DNA from: Desulfobulbus rhabdoformis
Lineage (GTDB): Bacteria; Desulfobacterota; Desulfobulbia; Desulfobulbales; Desulfobulbaceae
NCBI RefSeq assembly: GCF_016919065.1
Contig: NZ_JAFFQA010000046.1
Location: forward strand, 1 to 40,713
Reading direction: 5' to 3'
Length of the DNA stretch: 40,713 bases
Shown: positions 24,854 through 33,962 of the stretch, piece after piece
Layout of the letters: the number at the start of each line of letters is the position of its first letter
How positions within the stretch are numbered: the stretch's first letter is position 1
Translations under genes and position numbers: made by a program
Notes under the pieces: generated by a model
The model's input: the letters and a program-made list of their open reading frames with translations, nothing else
Databases searched by the model: none
What the model was told of the DNA's origin: nothing

Positions 24854-25603
24854 TTAGTTTTCTTTAAAAAACTTCAGCAAGGCGTGCAGTGTGGTCAGGG
24901 GGTGCGGCGGACAGCCCGGTATATACAAATCAACCGGAATAATGCTGTTCAAGTCGCCCACCACCGCATCACTGCCGTAGAAAGGCCCACCGGAGATGGA
25001 GCAGCAACCACTGGCAATGACGATTTTTGGAGAAGGCACCGCATCATAGGTATCGAGCAGGGCCTGCTTCATATTCAAGGAAATGGGCCCGGTCACATGA
25101 ATACCGTCTGCATGCCTGGGCGAGGCCACAAAATCAATACCAAAGCGAGAGAGATCAAAAAACGGCGTATTCAAAACGTTGGTATCGGCCTCGCAGCTGT
25201 TACAGCCTGCAGCCGAAACCTGGCGCAGCTGCAGGGAGCGACCAAAGAGCTTTTTAAACTCCTGCTTGGCATGAGCCGCAAGATCAGGCAAATTTCCCTG
25301 AGTGATCAGGTCTTCTCTGTTGGCGGCCCCCAGACCAAAATCCTCACTGAAACGGACAAATTTTCCTTCGCCGTCCACCTCGCAGTGGCCGCAAAAGGTA
25401 CATTTACCGATATCAATGGTTTTTGCCTCGACATCAATGGCCTCCTGGGGGCAGATATCCGCACACTGCTGGACAATCTCCGTGGGGCAGTCCGGATCGA
25501 CAATCGGCACCCCACGATAGCGGTGGTAGAGATTGATCGGCTCCTTGGGGTAGCTGGAGGTCTTACAGCCCTGTTCAATTCTATTCTGGATTACTTTGAG
25601 CAT
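24854..25603 (-). CDS. HyfI/NuoB-like small subunit fused to a ferredoxin domain
   Basis: A 249-residue cytoplasmic subunit. The first 80 or so residues form a reduced ferredoxin-like domain with cysteines C39, C47, C51, C68, C71 and C74: one complete [4Fe-4S] set (CTFCGHC plus ICP) and a second, incomplete set. The rest is NuoB / group 4 hydrogenase small-subunit-like. It has the four ligands of the proximal cluster: GCNSC, the SGCC segment and PGCPP. HVTGPISLNMKQALLDTYDA is typical of the family. GGAGGATG precedes the ATG. Separate ferredoxin genes (hyfA, hyfH) are absent, and the fused domain probably takes their place as the electron entry point. Confidence 0.85.
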   Translation of the reverse strand: MLKVIQNRIEQGCKTSSYPKEPINLYHRYRGVPIVDPDCPTEIVQQCADICPQEAIDVEAKTIDIGKCTFCGHCEVDGEGKFVRFSEDFGLGAANREDLITQGNLPDLAAHAKQEFKKLFGRSLQLRQVSAAGCNSCEADTNVLNTPFFDLSRFGIDFVASPRHADGIHVTGPISLNMKQALLDTYDAVPSPKIVIASGCCSISGGPFYGSDAVVGDLNSIIPVDLYIPGCPPHPLTTLHALLKFFKEN

Positions 25604-25620
25604 GTCGGCATCCTCCGAAA

Positions 25621-27141
25621 TTACAGGTCAAATCCGCAATAGGATAGGTTATAGCTTTTATTACACAGCGGAAAATCAGAGATCCCCTGGTTCCGAAGTG
25701 ACATGGCCAACCCGGTCCAGTTATGAAAGGAGGGATCCTTGATCTTATACCGATCAACCTTCCCCTCACTATCTGTCAGCACTGCGTGGGAGAGTTCACC
25801 GCGCCAGCCCTCATTCACTGTCACCACAAAGGCGTCCGCCGCCAGGTTCACTTGCCGTGCCTGCACAGCCTGCTCCTCCTCTTCCAGGGCCTCATGCTTG
25901 GCCAAGAGGAGATTGATCAATCCGAGTGAATGCATCACCTCTTCTCGCCGTACCCAGGCACGGCTGTTGACATCGCCATCGGTCACCTTGTTGGCGTTAG
26001 CGGGCAGATCCTGATAGCACTCGGTGGGGAAGGCTATTCGAGCATCATAGGCCAGCCCGCAGGCCCTTCCGGCATAGCCGACCAGCCCCAGATCCGTTGC
26101 CATCTCCTTGGTGACCGTGCCGGTATGCTCAAATCGGGCCACCACCGTATGGGCAGTAAAGAGCAGATCACAGACATGCTCAATCTCGGGTGTGATTTCT
26201 TCAAGCTTATCTCGGAGTAACTGCCGCTGCTCCTGGCCCATGATATGGGCAACCCCACCGGGACGCACCAGACCCTTGCCGAATCGATTGCCGCAGAGCA
26301 CTTGGAGAAGATTCAAAAACTCGCCCCTGATCCGACCAAAATAGGAGGCAGGCGGGTTAAAGGCCACATCGCCACTCAGAGCACCAAGATCACCTATATG
26401 GTTGGCCAAACGCTCAAGCTCCAGGGCAATGCAACGGGTGATACTGGCCCCTGGCAACACCTGCATCCCTGCCAGAGCTTCAATCGCCTGGCAGAGGCAG
26501 AGGTTATGCCCAATTGCGGTATCACCGGCAATGGCCTCACAGATGATGGGCATGCGCTTCATCGGCATGGAGGGCAGCATCTGCTCAACCCCCCGGTGTT
26601 GGTAGCCCAGCTGAATCTCCAGGTGCAACACCTCTTCACCGGCACACTGAAAACGAAAATGGCCCGGTTCGATAATACCCGCATGCACCGGCCCGACGCC
26701 CACCTCGTGGATCGCCTCGCCATCCACCCGGAAATACTCGTAATTACCGGGAATATCCACGCTGTAGTCGTTGCCGAATACATCGTCGGCACCAGTCGCG
26801 TTGGCGTGATAGCGTACCATCTTCAGCCAGGGATGCCCCTCGGGGCGTACCCCGTACTGCTCGGCGATCTCCCGCTCAAAAAGGTGAAACTTCTCACTGG
26901 CTTTCGCGGTCAACGAGGGAAAACTCTCCCTCACCTCTGTACTGATGACATACAACTCAGTGTTGCGAAGCACTGCGAGTACCAGGGTTTTCTCCGCCTC
27001 CTGGTAGGCAAACATCTGCACCACAAAACCATCGTTTGCAACAAACTCGGTCAAGGCAGCGGAGAACTCCGCAAAGTCCACCCGTGGAATCGATGCCCGG
27101 GGCACGGCCTGACCGTTTGTAATTTTGAGCATCTTATCCAT
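25621..27141 (-). CDS. HyfG/HycE-like large subunit lacking the nickel-site cysteines (Ehr type)
   Basis: A 506-residue protein made of a NuoC-like domain (about 1-120, with HLFEREIAEQYGV) fused to a NuoD/hydrogenase-large-subunit domain. In hydrogenases the first nickel motif is E-R-x-C-G-x-C; here residues 202-208 read EAIAGDT, with alanine and threonine in place of the cysteines. The last motif, DPCxxC, reads DPSFHN (469-474), so both cysteines are again lost. The C-terminus ends FPLCNKSYNLSYCGFDL, with no cleavable tail after a His. The fold is therefore kept without a Ni-Fe site, as described for energy-converting-hydrogenase-related (Ehr) complexes and complex I. The ATG at 27141 overlaps the previous gene by 8 bp; the frame is open to 27207. 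Confidence 0.88.
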   Translation of the reverse strand: MDKMLKITNGQAVPRASIPRVDFAEFSAALTEFVANDGFVVQMFAYQEAEKTLVLAVLRNTELYVISTEVRESFPSLTAKASEKFHLFEREIAEQYGVRPEGHPWLKMVRYHANATGADDVFGNDYSVDIPGNYEYFRVDGEAIHEVGVGPVHAGIIEPGHFRFQCAGEEVLHLEIQLGYQHRGVEQMLPSMPMKRMPIICEAIAGDTAIGHNLCLCQAIEALAGMQVLPGASITRCIALELERLANHIGDLGALSGDVAFNPPASYFGRIRGEFLNLLQVLCGNRFGKGLVRPGGVAHIMGQEQRQLLRDKLEEITPEIEHVCDLLFTAHTVVARFEHTGTVTKEMATDLGLVGYAGRACGLAYDARIAFPTECYQDLPANANKVTDGDVNSRAWVRREEVMHSLGLINLLLAKHEALEEEEQAVQARQVNLAADAFVVTVNEGWRGELSHAVLTDSEGKVDRYKIKDPSFHNWTGLAMSLRNQGISDFPLCNKSYNLSYCGFDL

Positions 27142-28558
27142 GGAAACCACCAATTGCTTGAATTGAATGAAGAATGGTTGTGTAGATGGATTCAGGCATC
27201 CATACACAGAGCGTCACCGAGGCGAGCAAAAGCACATAGGCAGGCGCAAGGCGAACAAATTTCTCCCCTGTTCCACTGGGTGCATCCCCCTCGTTAAACG
27301 ACATGCCCATAACCACTCGACCGGCACCGGCAACCACCAGAACAAGAGCCAGCACAAAGATGGCCACACTGAGATACCAGTGGCCACGCACAGCGGCTAC
27401 GATGATCAGAAACTCACTGACGAACAAACCAAAAGGGGGCAGACCGGCAATACCGACAAAGCCCGCCAGGAAGGAAACAAAGGTCTTGGGCATGGAGCGA
27501 ATCAGCCCCTGGACCTGCTCAACCCGTTTGGTGCCAAAGGCCAGCAGGATATTTCCGGCGCTCAAGAAAAGGGAGGACTTGATCAACGAGTGATGGATCA
27601 GGTGAATAAAGGCGCCATAGAGCCCTACCCCACCGACACCCACACCAACGGCGATGATGCCCATATTCTCGATACTGGAGTAAGCCAGCATGCGTTTATA
27701 GTCGGACTGTTTATAGATGAAGATACCGCCGACAACCATGGAGGCGAGCCCGAAGACCACCAGCAGGTTCCCGGAAAATTCCCCCAAGCCCGCATTGACC
27801 ATAAGGATATGGGCTTTGTAGATGCCCAGGAAGGCACAATTCAGCAGCGCACCGGAAAGCAACGCAGATGCAGGACTCGGAGCCTCGCTATGGGCATCGG
27901 GCAGCCAGGTATGCATGGGCGCAAGGCCCATCTTGGTGCCAAAGCCGATGACGATAAAGGAAAAGCCCACCTTGAGCCAGATTGGATCCAACTGGGTAGC
28001 CAGGCTGTTCAACAGGGCAAAGGAGAGCGGCTCGTGGAGCTCGACCATGTCCAGAGCCAGGGTCACAAAGAAGCTCCCCAGCAGAGCCAGGGCAATACCC
28101 ACGGAGCAGATAAGCACGTACTTCCAGGTGGCCTCCAGGGCTCTTTGCGAACGGTGGACATAAATCAGCGGCGCACTGACCAGGGTGGTCGCCTCAATGG
28201 CGATCCAGAGGACAATGGGATGCTCGGCCACGGTCACCATGGACATGGTCCCCAGAAAGAAGAGCATGCAGCCACTGAAGACACGTTCCGCCCCCAGCTC
28301 AGACTCCTTTGCATAGGAGAAGGCGTAAATGGCGATGCAGGTAAAAATGAACGAGGTCACCATGAGAATGAGCAATCCTTCCGGTGAGGCTCCAAAAAAA
28401 TGTTCAAAAAGAGGAGTCAGGCGGCCAGTCCAGCCCAATACCCCCAGGGTCAGGTGTCCTATCGCCGTAGCCAGAAGCAAAACCCTGCCAAGCACAGTTG
28501 GCAGGATAAAGGCAGCAATTCCAGCTGCAAAGGGCAGTAAAAATATCAGTTCTAGCAT
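27134..28558 (-). CDS. HyfF-like antiporter-type membrane subunit (NuoN/MrpD family)
   Basis: A 474-residue polytopic membrane protein of the proton-conducting antiporter family, with about 14 helices. The conserved glutamate of helix 5 is in VLWIAIEATTLVSAP, and the broken-helix lysine region is GTKMGLAPMHTWLPDAHSE. A second conserved lysine is in HHSLIKSSLFLSAG. These residues form the ion channel in complex I. AAGGA lies upstream. The gene starts 4 bp after hyfE and its end overlaps the large subunit. It is one of two antiporter-like subunits in this operon; hydrogenase-4 of E. coli has three. Confidence 0.9.
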   Translation of the reverse strand: MLELIFLLPFAAGIAAFILPTVLGRVLLLATAIGHLTLGVLGWTGRLTPLFEHFFGASPEGLLILMVTSFIFTCIAIYAFSYAKESELGAERVFSGCMLFFLGTMSMVTVAEHPIVLWIAIEATTLVSAPLIYVHRSQRALEATWKYVLICSVGIALALLGSFFVTLALDMVELHEPLSFALLNSLATQLDPIWLKVGFSFIVIGFGTKMGLAPMHTWLPDAHSEAPSPASALLSGALLNCAFLGIYKAHILMVNAGLGEFSGNLLVVFGLASMVVGGIFIYKQSDYKRMLAYSSIENMGIIAVGVGVGGVGLYGAFIHLIHHSLIKSSLFLSAGNILLAFGTKRVEQVQGLIRSMPKTFVSFLAGFVGIAGLPPFGLFVSEFLIIVAAVRGHWYLSVAIFVLALVLVVAGAGRVVMGMSFNEGDAPSGTGEKFVRLAPAYVLLLASVTLCVWMPESIYTTILHSIQAIGGFHG

Positions 28559-28562
28559 CGTC

Positions 28563-29213
28563 TCAATCCTTTAATTGTCCCAGGAGAGTCGTGTCGACGT
28601 CATCAAAGGCGTGGTTGATATTGGTGAGGATGATCCCCATGACCATGACAGCTACGAGCAGGTCCAGCAGTACTCCAAACTCAACAATGTACAGACTATG
28701 ATGTTGACTCAGGGCGTTACCGATCAGATAGATGCCGTTTTCCAACATGAGATAGCCAATAACCTGAGTGATGGCTTTTTTACGTGCCAGCATCAGGAAA
28801 AGGCCGGTGGCCATGGTGGTGACCGCGCAGATAAGGATCAACGCACGCCCCTCGGGCAGGGAGAGATGCAGGGAGTTGGTCATAAACACAGCAGACAGAA
28901 GAAAGATCAATCCCATAAGAATTGAGGCATGGTAGCCGACAAAAGGCTCGATCTCCCGCTGAATACTCACCGATTTCACCGCCCGAATCAGCATCGCGGG
29001 AATGAGCACACCTTTAATTGCAAGCATGGCCACATAAAAGGCAACCGCTCCCAGACTGGCAAGCCCGTGCCCTTTGAGCAAGAGGGGAGTCAAAGAGACC
29101 AGCACTCCCTGCAGGGCCATGATACGCACCAGAGCCACCAGACGGGTTGAGCCCAGCGAAAGCAGCACCGTCAAGAGAATCAAGACGAGAATGACTTCAA
29201 GAAAATTGATCAT
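28563..29213 (-). CDS. HyfE-like membrane subunit (NuoK-like C-terminus)
   Basis: A 216-residue membrane protein with about six hydrophobic segments. The C-terminal half resembles NuoK, with the membrane glutamate in GYLMLENGIYLIGNAL and a second acidic residue in YIVEFGVLLDLLVAVMV. HyfE proteins combine such a domain with additional N-terminal helices, as here. The ATG overlaps the stop of the preceding NuoH-like gene as ATGA (29210-29213). The subunit would help carry protons or sodium ions between the antiporter modules and the catalytic arm. Confidence 0.9.
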   Translation of the reverse strand: MINFLEVILVLILLTVLLSLGSTRLVALVRIMALQGVLVSLTPLLLKGHGLASLGAVAFYVAMLAIKGVLIPAMLIRAVKSVSIQREIEPFVGYHASILMGLIFLLSAVFMTNSLHLSLPEGRALILICAVTTMATGLFLMLARKKAITQVIGYLMLENGIYLIGNALSQHHSLYIVEFGVLLDLLVAVMVMGIILTNINHAFDDVDTTLLGQLKD

Positions 29214-30127
29214 TGCAAGACCCCCATGGTGAGTATGACGGCAAAGAAGCCAAGAACAAACGAGGTGAGAATAAACTTGGGCACAAGGTTCATTTTGAAC
29301 CGAGCCATGATCGACTCAATTACCCCCACAGCAGTATAGACCAGCGCCAGAAGGATAAAGAAAAAGATAATGTTCAACAGGCTCAGCGGCAGAGAGAACG
29401 GACAGAGCAGCTGAATGATGAAGGCGGCATAGAAAAAGAGCTTATAAAAGGCGCCCAACTCGATCAGGGCCAGGTCCGGCCCGCTGTGATCCAGGATCAT
29501 AACCTCATGGATCATGGTCAGCTCAAGATGGGTGGCAGGATCATCCACCGGCACTCGAGAGTTTTCTGTCAGAAGCACCATGAAGAGGGCCACAATCACC
29601 AGGACTATAAGTGCACCCGAGGCACCGGCCAGGGTGAGCGTATTGCCCTCGCTGAAAAAGCTGCTCATGGAGAGCGAGCCCGAGAGTCGGTAAAACAAAA
29701 TGAGAATGGCAAAAAGCGTCAGCTCGGCCAGGGTCGAGAAAAAGACCTCGCGGGCACAGCCCATCCCCTCAAAGGGCGAGGCGGTATCCAGGGCGGCGAC
29801 AACCGTAAAGAACCGGCCCATCCCCATGACATAGAGCATCAGGACCACATCCCCATGAAAGGAGAACAGGGACGCATTGCCGGCAAAGGGAAAAAAGAGC
29901 AAGGGCAAGACAGCAGCGGCAAAGGAGACCACCGGCCCAAGCTTAAAGACAAAGGTTGTGGAGGTGGAGTAGACCGAACCTTTTTGCAAAAGCTTCCACA
30001 ACGTATAGTATTTAATGAGCAGTGGCGGCCCTTTTTTTCCGGCAAAAAAGGCCTTTACCTTGAGGATGATACCCGGATAAAGAGGCGCTGCAGCCAACGC
30101 CAGAAGCAATGAAAGAAATGATGCCAT
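29210..30127 (-). CDS. HyfC-like membrane subunit (NuoH family)
   Basis: A 305-residue membrane protein with about eight helices. It has the conserved NuoH-type loops: SPFEGMGCAREVFFSTLAEL and PVDDPATHLELTMIHEV, where acidic residues near the quinone- or ferredoxin-side cavity are conserved. In complex I and hydrogenase-4 this subunit joins the soluble arm to the membrane arm. It lies 31 bp downstream of the HyfB-like gene and overlaps the HyfE-like gene by 4 bp. Confidence 0.92.
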   Translation of the reverse strand: MASFLSLLLALAAAPLYPGIILKVKAFFAGKKGPPLLIKYYTLWKLLQKGSVYSTSTTFVFKLGPVVSFAAAVLPLLFFPFAGNASLFSFHGDVVLMLYVMGMGRFFTVVAALDTASPFEGMGCAREVFFSTLAELTLFAILILFYRLSGSLSMSSFFSEGNTLTLAGASGALIVLVIVALFMVLLTENSRVPVDDPATHLELTMIHEVMILDHSGPDLALIELGAFYKLFFYAAFIIQLLCPFSLPLSLLNIIFFFILLALVYTAVGVIESIMARFKMNLVPKFILTSFVLGFFAVILTMGVLQ

Positions 30128-30158
30128 AGTAACCCCCTATATAATTTCTCAGCCTCTC

Positions 30159-32114
30159 TCAGATACACAAGAGCGCAATGAGGATAGCGATAATGATATA
30201 GCCAATGTAGAGCTGGATATGACCGTGCTGAATCCAGCGCAGTTTACTGAGCACAAACTGAACCGGAGTCACCAGACCGCTGTTCAAGGCCTGCTCGGCA
30301 ACATCATCGACATGGGTCTCATAGGAGGGATTGGCAGGAAAAATTTTGCTGATACCGGTGTAGTGGGCAGAGAGGCGCACAACGGGCCGAAAAAACTCCA
30401 CCATGGAGAGGGCATAGGAGGTACCGGTATACTGAATCCGGACAGTGCCCTGGGTAAATCCGCAGCCCCAGGTAGGACCACTGTCCACAACCTTATCCCG
30501 GTAAAGCAGCTTTCTGGACACCAGGGCGGCGAGAAAGAGCACAAAGAAAATGCGTGCGCCCAAGGCCATCTTGCCGGTGATCTCCAAAAGCTGTGCAGGA
30601 TCGAGCTGCAGATTTGCCTGCATCACCCCATAGGCCCTGAACGCAGCCTGGACAAAGGGCTCAGGCCAGAGACCTATCACCAGACAACAGCAGGCCAAGA
30701 GCATCAGGGGCAGGGTCATGGTCCAGCCGGATTCCTGGGTTGCAGCGGTCCGCTCGGTGCGTGGCTCGCCCAAAAAGACGATGCCCACAATACGGGTAAA
30801 ACAGGCGGCGGCCAGTCCACCAATCAGGGCCATGGCAAGGATGGCCAGCATGGCAAAGACATACTGCACCCCACCCAGCTGCAGGCCATAAAAGGCACCC
30901 ACATAGATGAGGAACTCACTGACAAAACCATTAAAGGGAGGCAGTCCGGAGATGGCGACAGAACCCGTGAGAAAACTTTTTCCGGTCAGGGGCATACGCT
31001 TCATCAGCCCGCCCAGAAGATCAATCTTCCGGGTTCCGGCCTGCTTGGCCACCGCACCAGCCCCGAGAAAGAGCAGTGATTTGAAGATGGAGTGATTGAG
31101 TACATGAAGCAAGCCACCGGTAAAGCCAAAGATGGCCATGGGAAGATTACCCTCGGCAGCCCCGATCATCCCCACACCAAAACCAATGAGAATGATACCG
31201 ATATTTTCCACACTACTGTAGGCCAAAAGCTTTTTGATATCCTGCTTGCCCAGGGCATACACAACGCCCAGCACACCGGAGATCATACCGAAGACAAGCA
31301 CAATCTGACCGGCAAGCGGCGAAGAGATCTCAAGCAGGCCATAAAAGCGGGCAATTCCGTAAATTCCCATCTTGATCATCACGCCGGACATCACCGCCGA
31401 GGTATTGCTGGGCGCTGCGGGATGGGCATAAGGCAGCCAGATATGAATAGGAAAGATACCGGCCTTGGAACCAAAACCAAAGAGCATCAGGCAAAACATC
31501 CAGAGTTTCGCGGTTTCCGGCAGCTTGGCCAAGGCAGAGAAATCAAGCACCTGGGTAAAGGCAAAGCCCACGCCCATGCCTGAAAAAATACAGAGCGCGC
31601 CCAACTGGGTGAAGAGTAGATAGATATATCCGGCTTTCCGGGTGGCCTTCTCCTCGTATTCATGCAGGACCAGAAAAAAAGAGGAGATGGACATCATCTC
31701 CCAGGCAAGCACAAAGCTGATCATATTCCCGGCCAGGACAACCATGGCCATGGCCGCCACGAGCACATTGAATAAAAACAGATGCACTCCGATGCGCTGG
31801 CGTTCTTCTTTATGATCCATGTAATGAAAGACATAAAGAACAGCCAAGGGGCAGACACAGAGAATGGGAATGAGAAAAAAGGAAGAGAGAGCGTCCAGGG
31901 AAAACCTGAGCTCGAAGGGATGCAACCAGGCCACGGTGTAGGTGGCAGGTACTGAGAGTTGCATAAGCGGCCAGAGGCTATAAATACCCCAACCACATCC
32001 CAGGAGAGTCAATACAACGTAACAGGCCTTTATTGGCGTGAACAAGCGGTTGGCCAACAAAGGAAGTATTCCTGCAGCAAGCACAACTGCTAGCGAAAGC
32101 AAAAGCGTTTCCAT
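30159..32114 (-). CDS. HyfB-like antiporter-type membrane subunit (NuoL family)
   Basis: A 651-residue protein with about 16 hydrophobic helices. Channel residues are in FVLAWEMMSISSFFLVLHEY (helix-5 glutamate), GFGSKAGIFPIHIWLPYAHP (broken-helix lysine) and LNHSIFKSLLFLGAGAV. The C-terminal extension ends in a last membrane helix (YIGYIIIAILIALLCI), which recalls the long arm of NuoL. GAGGA precedes the ATG. It is the first gene of the six-gene unit (B-C-E-F-G-I order). Its promoter is expected in the 281 bp upstream, where I saw no convincing boxes. Confidence 0.92.
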   Translation of the reverse strand: METLLLSLAVVLAAGILPLLANRLFTPIKACYVVLTLLGCGWGIYSLWPLMQLSVPATYTVAWLHPFELRFSLDALSSFFLIPILCVCPLAVLYVFHYMDHKEERQRIGVHLFLFNVLVAAMAMVVLAGNMISFVLAWEMMSISSFFLVLHEYEEKATRKAGYIYLLFTQLGALCIFSGMGVGFAFTQVLDFSALAKLPETAKLWMFCLMLFGFGSKAGIFPIHIWLPYAHPAAPSNTSAVMSGVMIKMGIYGIARFYGLLEISSPLAGQIVLVFGMISGVLGVVYALGKQDIKKLLAYSSVENIGIILIGFGVGMIGAAEGNLPMAIFGFTGGLLHVLNHSIFKSLLFLGAGAVAKQAGTRKIDLLGGLMKRMPLTGKSFLTGSVAISGLPPFNGFVSEFLIYVGAFYGLQLGGVQYVFAMLAILAMALIGGLAAACFTRIVGIVFLGEPRTERTAATQESGWTMTLPLMLLACCCLVIGLWPEPFVQAAFRAYGVMQANLQLDPAQLLEITGKMALGARIFFVLFLAALVSRKLLYRDKVVDSGPTWGCGFTQGTVRIQYTGTSYALSMVEFFRPVVRLSAHYTGISKIFPANPSYETHVDDVAEQALNSGLVTPVQFVLSKLRWIQHGHIQLYIGYIIIAILIALLCI

Positions 32115-32395
32115 CGGTCCTCGTAAACGGTTTGAATTACGACATTATGACGGTGTTCTCTTGGCAACTGCAAAGCTTAAGCAAGCGATACAGTTCCATG
32201 AGTTCCCCGCGCAAACCACTGCCTTATATTTTCATAATGACTCCATCCTCCTTCACCCCGGTGCACGCTCAACAAGAACGGTTGCCTGCATCGCTTTGCA
32301 GTTTTTTCTCTTAAAAAATTTTTGTTCTAATCCAGCAATGGCCCCAAGCGCTTCCCTCTCAGAAAGATTTGATCAGACGCTCTGAGCCGCGTATA

Positions 32396-32686
32396 TCAAT
32401 GCCCATTTACAACAGGGAACTGCTCTTCCATGGGTTCAAAACCATCAAGTTCTTTAGCTGATTGAAAAATCACCCCGTACCAGGGGCTGGAATCAATGCA
32501 GTAGCCAGGCAGGTCAACCTCGCAGGCACCACTCCGCTGTGCCACCATAAAGGACAACCAGCGAGCAGCCTCTTTTGCGGTATGAAACGGTCCAACAAAG
32601 ACAAGCCCTTTCTGTGGCTCAAACGTTTTGCCGATGTATTGCTCTGCCATTTCAACGTGCTGTGTAATTCCTGCGCAAGATTTCAT
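32396..32686 (-). CDS. Small soluble protein, paralogue of the next gene upstream
   Basis: A 96-residue protein without a family I recognise. It has GITQ near the N-terminus, then VGPFHTAKEAARWLSFM, a cysteine-containing loop (GACEVDLPGYCIDS) and PWYGVIFQSAKE. The same pattern, GITQ then GPF-x4-EA-x2-W-x2-F, then WYG-x2-F, occurs in the protein encoded at 32805-33044, so the two arose by duplication. GAGGAG lies upstream of the ATG at 32686. Both genes are on the same strand as the Ehr-type operon and lie just upstream of it. A helper or regulatory role for that complex is only a positional guess. Confidence 0.75.
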   Translation of the reverse strand: MKSCAGITQHVEMAEQYIGKTFEPQKGLVFVGPFHTAKEAARWLSFMVAQRSGACEVDLPGYCIDSSPWYGVIFQSAKELDGFEPMEEQFPVVNGH

Positions 32687-32804
32687 GACCACTCTCCTCA
32701 AATGAAGTGGAACATGGAAGCGTATGCTGTTGCACGCGCCATGCTCCGATTGCTACAACTCCTCCCAACCGCAACAATCTACTCCTCGATCCAGGTTGAC
32801 CGAA

Positions 32805-33044
32805 TCAATCAGTTCCTTCTTCAAAGGTAAACCCGTACCAGAGCAAGTCCTCACTCTCGCCCTGCTCCGGTGGAATCTCTCGACACCCTGCTATTTTGCT
32901 TTCAAGGAACTGCATCCAGTTCTGCGCCTCCTCCTTAGAGAGGAAAGGCCCCATTTCCGTCAGTGTTTCCTCTGTGCCTGCATAGGTTGTAAGCAGTTGC
33001 CGCATCCTTTTTCGATCTTGCGTGATACCGATAACAATCCTCAC
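32805..33044 (-). CDS. Small soluble protein, paralogue of the next gene downstream
   Basis: A 79-residue protein starting at GTG 33044 with GAGG just upstream; a longer frame to 33131 lacks a ribosome-binding site. It reads VRIVIGITQDRKRM, then EMGPFLSKEEAQNWMQFLES, GCREIPPEQGE and DLLWYGFTFEE. It shares GITQ, GPF, EA..W..F and WYG.F with its neighbour at 32396-32686. About 120 bp separate the two genes. The compact size and the repeated alpha/beta pattern suggest a small single-domain protein. No function is known to me. Confidence 0.7.
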   Translation of the reverse strand: MRIVIGITQDRKRMRQLLTTYAGTEETLTEMGPFLSKEEAQNWMQFLESKIAGCREIPPEQGESEDLLWYGFTFEEGTD

Positions 33045-33962
33045 TGACACCTCTTCACGGAAATATAATGGTGGAACGGATCTCAAAACAGATATAGCAA
33101 TTGGTATTCCTAAAATGGATTGGAGGTGCATTTTTTGTCAACGTGGCGACAGGTACGCACTCTTCAAAAAAGGGAGAAACCGTGTGAACGGATTGAAAAT
33201 AAATGGAAAGTAGCCATATTAAAGCATTGAAGCCAGACCAAATTTTATACGTCCTTTTGAGCAAATAAAACAAGTTCTGCCTCCACGTTTTCGATTTTGA
33301 ACAGGCAGTAGTGATGAGTTGGGGCAGGATGCCCCGGCAGGGAAAGAATAAACTATGAAATGGTTAGCCAACCCGGCAAAAAGGCTGGATCAGGAGAGCA
33401 TTCGCCCTTCTCTGGCTCTTAAAAAAAGGAATCGGGGCAATGCGCCCCGGTGAGGCATATTGCCCCAAATCACCTCTCCCCATTACCAATTACCCCAAGC
33501 GCCTCAGGCTACAATAGGGAGGAATGAGCAACCACGTTGTTACACTTAAGCTCGAAGCAGAATCATATCCCATTGAATTTAAGTAAGTTTTGCAAAAACA
33601 AACTCATTGACGATACAGAAAAACTGGTTTTTGATAACTGCTGACTTTAGACACATAAGGAGTTTGAAGAAGGTACGTATAAGTTGGAAATATCGTAACT
33701 CCGAAAATCAGAGATTTACTGCTATGGTACAACCAGCATAACGGGCTCCGGTATCGTGAGGAAAAATTGGGGGTAATATGATTTTTGGTGGTGTTACCCG
33801 GAAGATGGGGAATACGGGCATGTCTTTATAAATATGCCATATATGTTTAATTTTACTATATGTTTCGAATATGCATAAGACTGGCCATAAGGTGAGAGGT
33901 CCGTTGAGGGATACTCATTTCAGTCTTCCGGATAATTACTGGTTAGCAATAGGATTTATAAA
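33045..33962. other. Non-coding stretch between host genes and the cassette array
   Basis: About 900 bp without a supported gene. Base composition drops toward the right. It holds two short G/C hairpins (GGGGCAGGATGCCCC near 33320 and the one listed at 33421-33466). The left border of the integron array should lie here, but I found no perfect GTTRRRY core box, no attI-like site and no integrase remnant. The promoter for the PIN-domain gene is probably in the AT-rich part after 33830. Confidence 0.5.
33421..33466 (-). terminator. Hairpin with T-run on the minus strand
   Basis: GGGGCAAT (33434-33441) pairs with ATTGCCCC (33459-33466). On the minus strand the hairpin is followed by GATTCC and a run of seven T (33421-33427). 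It looks like a terminator, but no gene is recognised directly upstream of it on that strand. It may shield the 32-33 kb genes from antisense transcription coming out of the intron region. Confidence 0.55.

Noticed and set aside
32137..32199. 20-codon frame on the minus strand upstream of the hyfB-like gene, a possible leader peptide
   Set aside because: It has an ATG and a weak upstream G-rich stretch, but no attenuator-like hairpins or regulatory codon run.
33661..33962. GTTGGAA, ACGGGC and GTTAGCA words upstream of the PIN gene as a left attC or attI core box
   Set aside because: None fits GTTRRRY and no paired inverted box with an attC-like stem could be found.
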